A stretch of 64,000 nucleotides of DNA, taken from assembly GCA_020426505.1 (NCBI GenBank), contig JAGQPX010000007.1, positions 1-64,000 of the forward strand, written 5' to 3'. The stretch is from Planctomycetaceae bacterium. Lineage in GTDB: Bacteria > Planctomycetota > Planctomycetia > Planctomycetales > Planctomycetaceae. A program made the translations under genes and the position numbers. This document shows, piece by piece, positions 63,530 to 64,000 of this stretch (position 1 is its first letter; each line of letters starts with the position of its first letter). The notes below the pieces were generated by a model. The model searched no databases and had not been told where the DNA came from. It saw only the letters and a list, made by a program, of their open reading frames with translations.

Positions 63530-64000
63530 GTATTCGGTATTTCATTGCACAATACATTTCCGATCCATTCCGAAAAGAGCCACGGAATGTAGGCGTGATC
63601 GCATTCAATGACACAGCAAAAGGGGCCTTGTTCTTCGCGGAACAATCTCCCGGAAAAGTGGACCGAAAAAAGGCTCTCAGTAGGGTTAAGTCAACAAGCG
63701 TCTACGAGCAATGGGTAGATTTTTGGCGAGGTGAGATGCGTGCTCACACAGACGAGGCGATTGCAGCACTCTTAGAGAACGGGCATGTCAACTACGAAGT
63801 GATTGAAGGCGGCGAAGTCACAGACTATGAGAATGACTCCATCCACACAGTGGTCCGATCTTTGTATGAGATGATTGTAGAAGGCGGCGACGACCTTCAC
63901 GGAGACTCAAAACCGCAGTCGTCCCATATCGCATTTCAATCATCAGTCAAGCGGGAGTTCAGAGACCACGAGATCCTGTTGATCGGCAGTAGGACTCCGA
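63526..64000 (+). CDS. DUF3037-like protein, partial at right edge
   Basis: The ATG at 63526 has GGAGG five bases upstream and overlaps the HipA-like stop. The frame is open to the end of the window (158 codons). The start SIRYFIAQYISDPFRKEPRN followed by VGVIAF matches the beginning of DUF3037 proteins, which read 'Y..VQYVPDPxRGExVNVGVVL'. DUF3037 genes are often found beside HipA-like kinase genes, which supports both calls. Function unknown; the C-terminal part lies outside the window. Confidence 0.7.
   Translation, partial: MSIRYFIAQYISDPFRKEPRNVGVIAFNDTAKGALFFAEQSPGKVDRKKALSRVKSTSVYEQWVDFWRGEMRAHTDEAIAALLENGHVNYEVIEGGEVTDYENDSIHTVVRSLYEMIVEGGDDLHGDSKPQSSHIAFQSSVKREFRDHEILLIGSRTP

Overview
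The window looks like chromosomal DNA of a planctomycete (Planctomycetota). The evidence is the mix of gene families: a DUF1501 secreted protein, a PhoX/DUF839 protein, a CehA/McbA-type hydrolase, a TctC-TctB fusion, an SMP-30 protein, a Gfo/Idh/MocA oxidoreductase, a sialidase-type BNR protein, long proline-rich export proteins, and MotA/ExbB channels next to 'NTVSLFPFLAVL'-type membrane proteins. Housekeeping genes (guaB, rsmA, pssA, ribE, dxr, rseP, ftsH, dapA, bioD, rpmB) are scattered singly among hypothetical genes, as is usual in this phylum. No rRNA, tRNA or CRISPR array was recognised.

Layout. 1-7.4 kb: a HEAT-like secreted protein, a STAS protein, a LOG-family protein, PhoX, a PrpD-like dehydratase and a DUF6985-like protein. 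7.4-18.4 kb: DUF1501 and CehA/McbA proteins flanked by three sorts of short palindromic repeat, then pssA, ribE-rsmA (ATGA overlap), guaB and two tandem SpoU-type RNA methyltransferases. 18.6-23 kb: UTP-glucose-1-phosphate uridylyltransferase and a lipoprotein/Wza-type polysaccharide export pair. 23.3-28.5 kb: an ExbB/MotA-like channel with two single-pass partner proteins, divergent from a pair of very small, strongly charged proteins. 28.5-36 kb: an OleC-like ligase, FtsH, Dxr and a three-PDZ RseP. 36-44 kb: an SMP-30 / TctCB / TctA transport cluster, a leucine-rich-repeat lipoprotein, DapA and BioD. 44.5-60.3 kb: oxidoreductases, a methyltransferase, a pyruvyltransferase-like protein, bL28, a FadJ-type bifunctional enzyme, hydrolases, a sialidase-type protein and a DHOD-family protein.

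60.3-64 kb is a small accessory island. A Y-family DNA polymerase is translationally coupled to a small partner gene and diverges from an SOS-associated peptidase (SRAP) gene. The SRAP gene is broken by a remnant of an IS5-type transposase. Next to the scar lies a HipA-like kinase gene overlapping by ATGA with a DUF3037-like gene that runs off the right edge.

The best candidates for little-described biology are the ExbB-like channel with two paralogous partner subunits (one with, one without a membrane aspartate), the damage-tolerance cassette with its uncharacterised partner, and the HipA-like/DUF3037 pair. All family names come from motif recognition by eye, without database searches.
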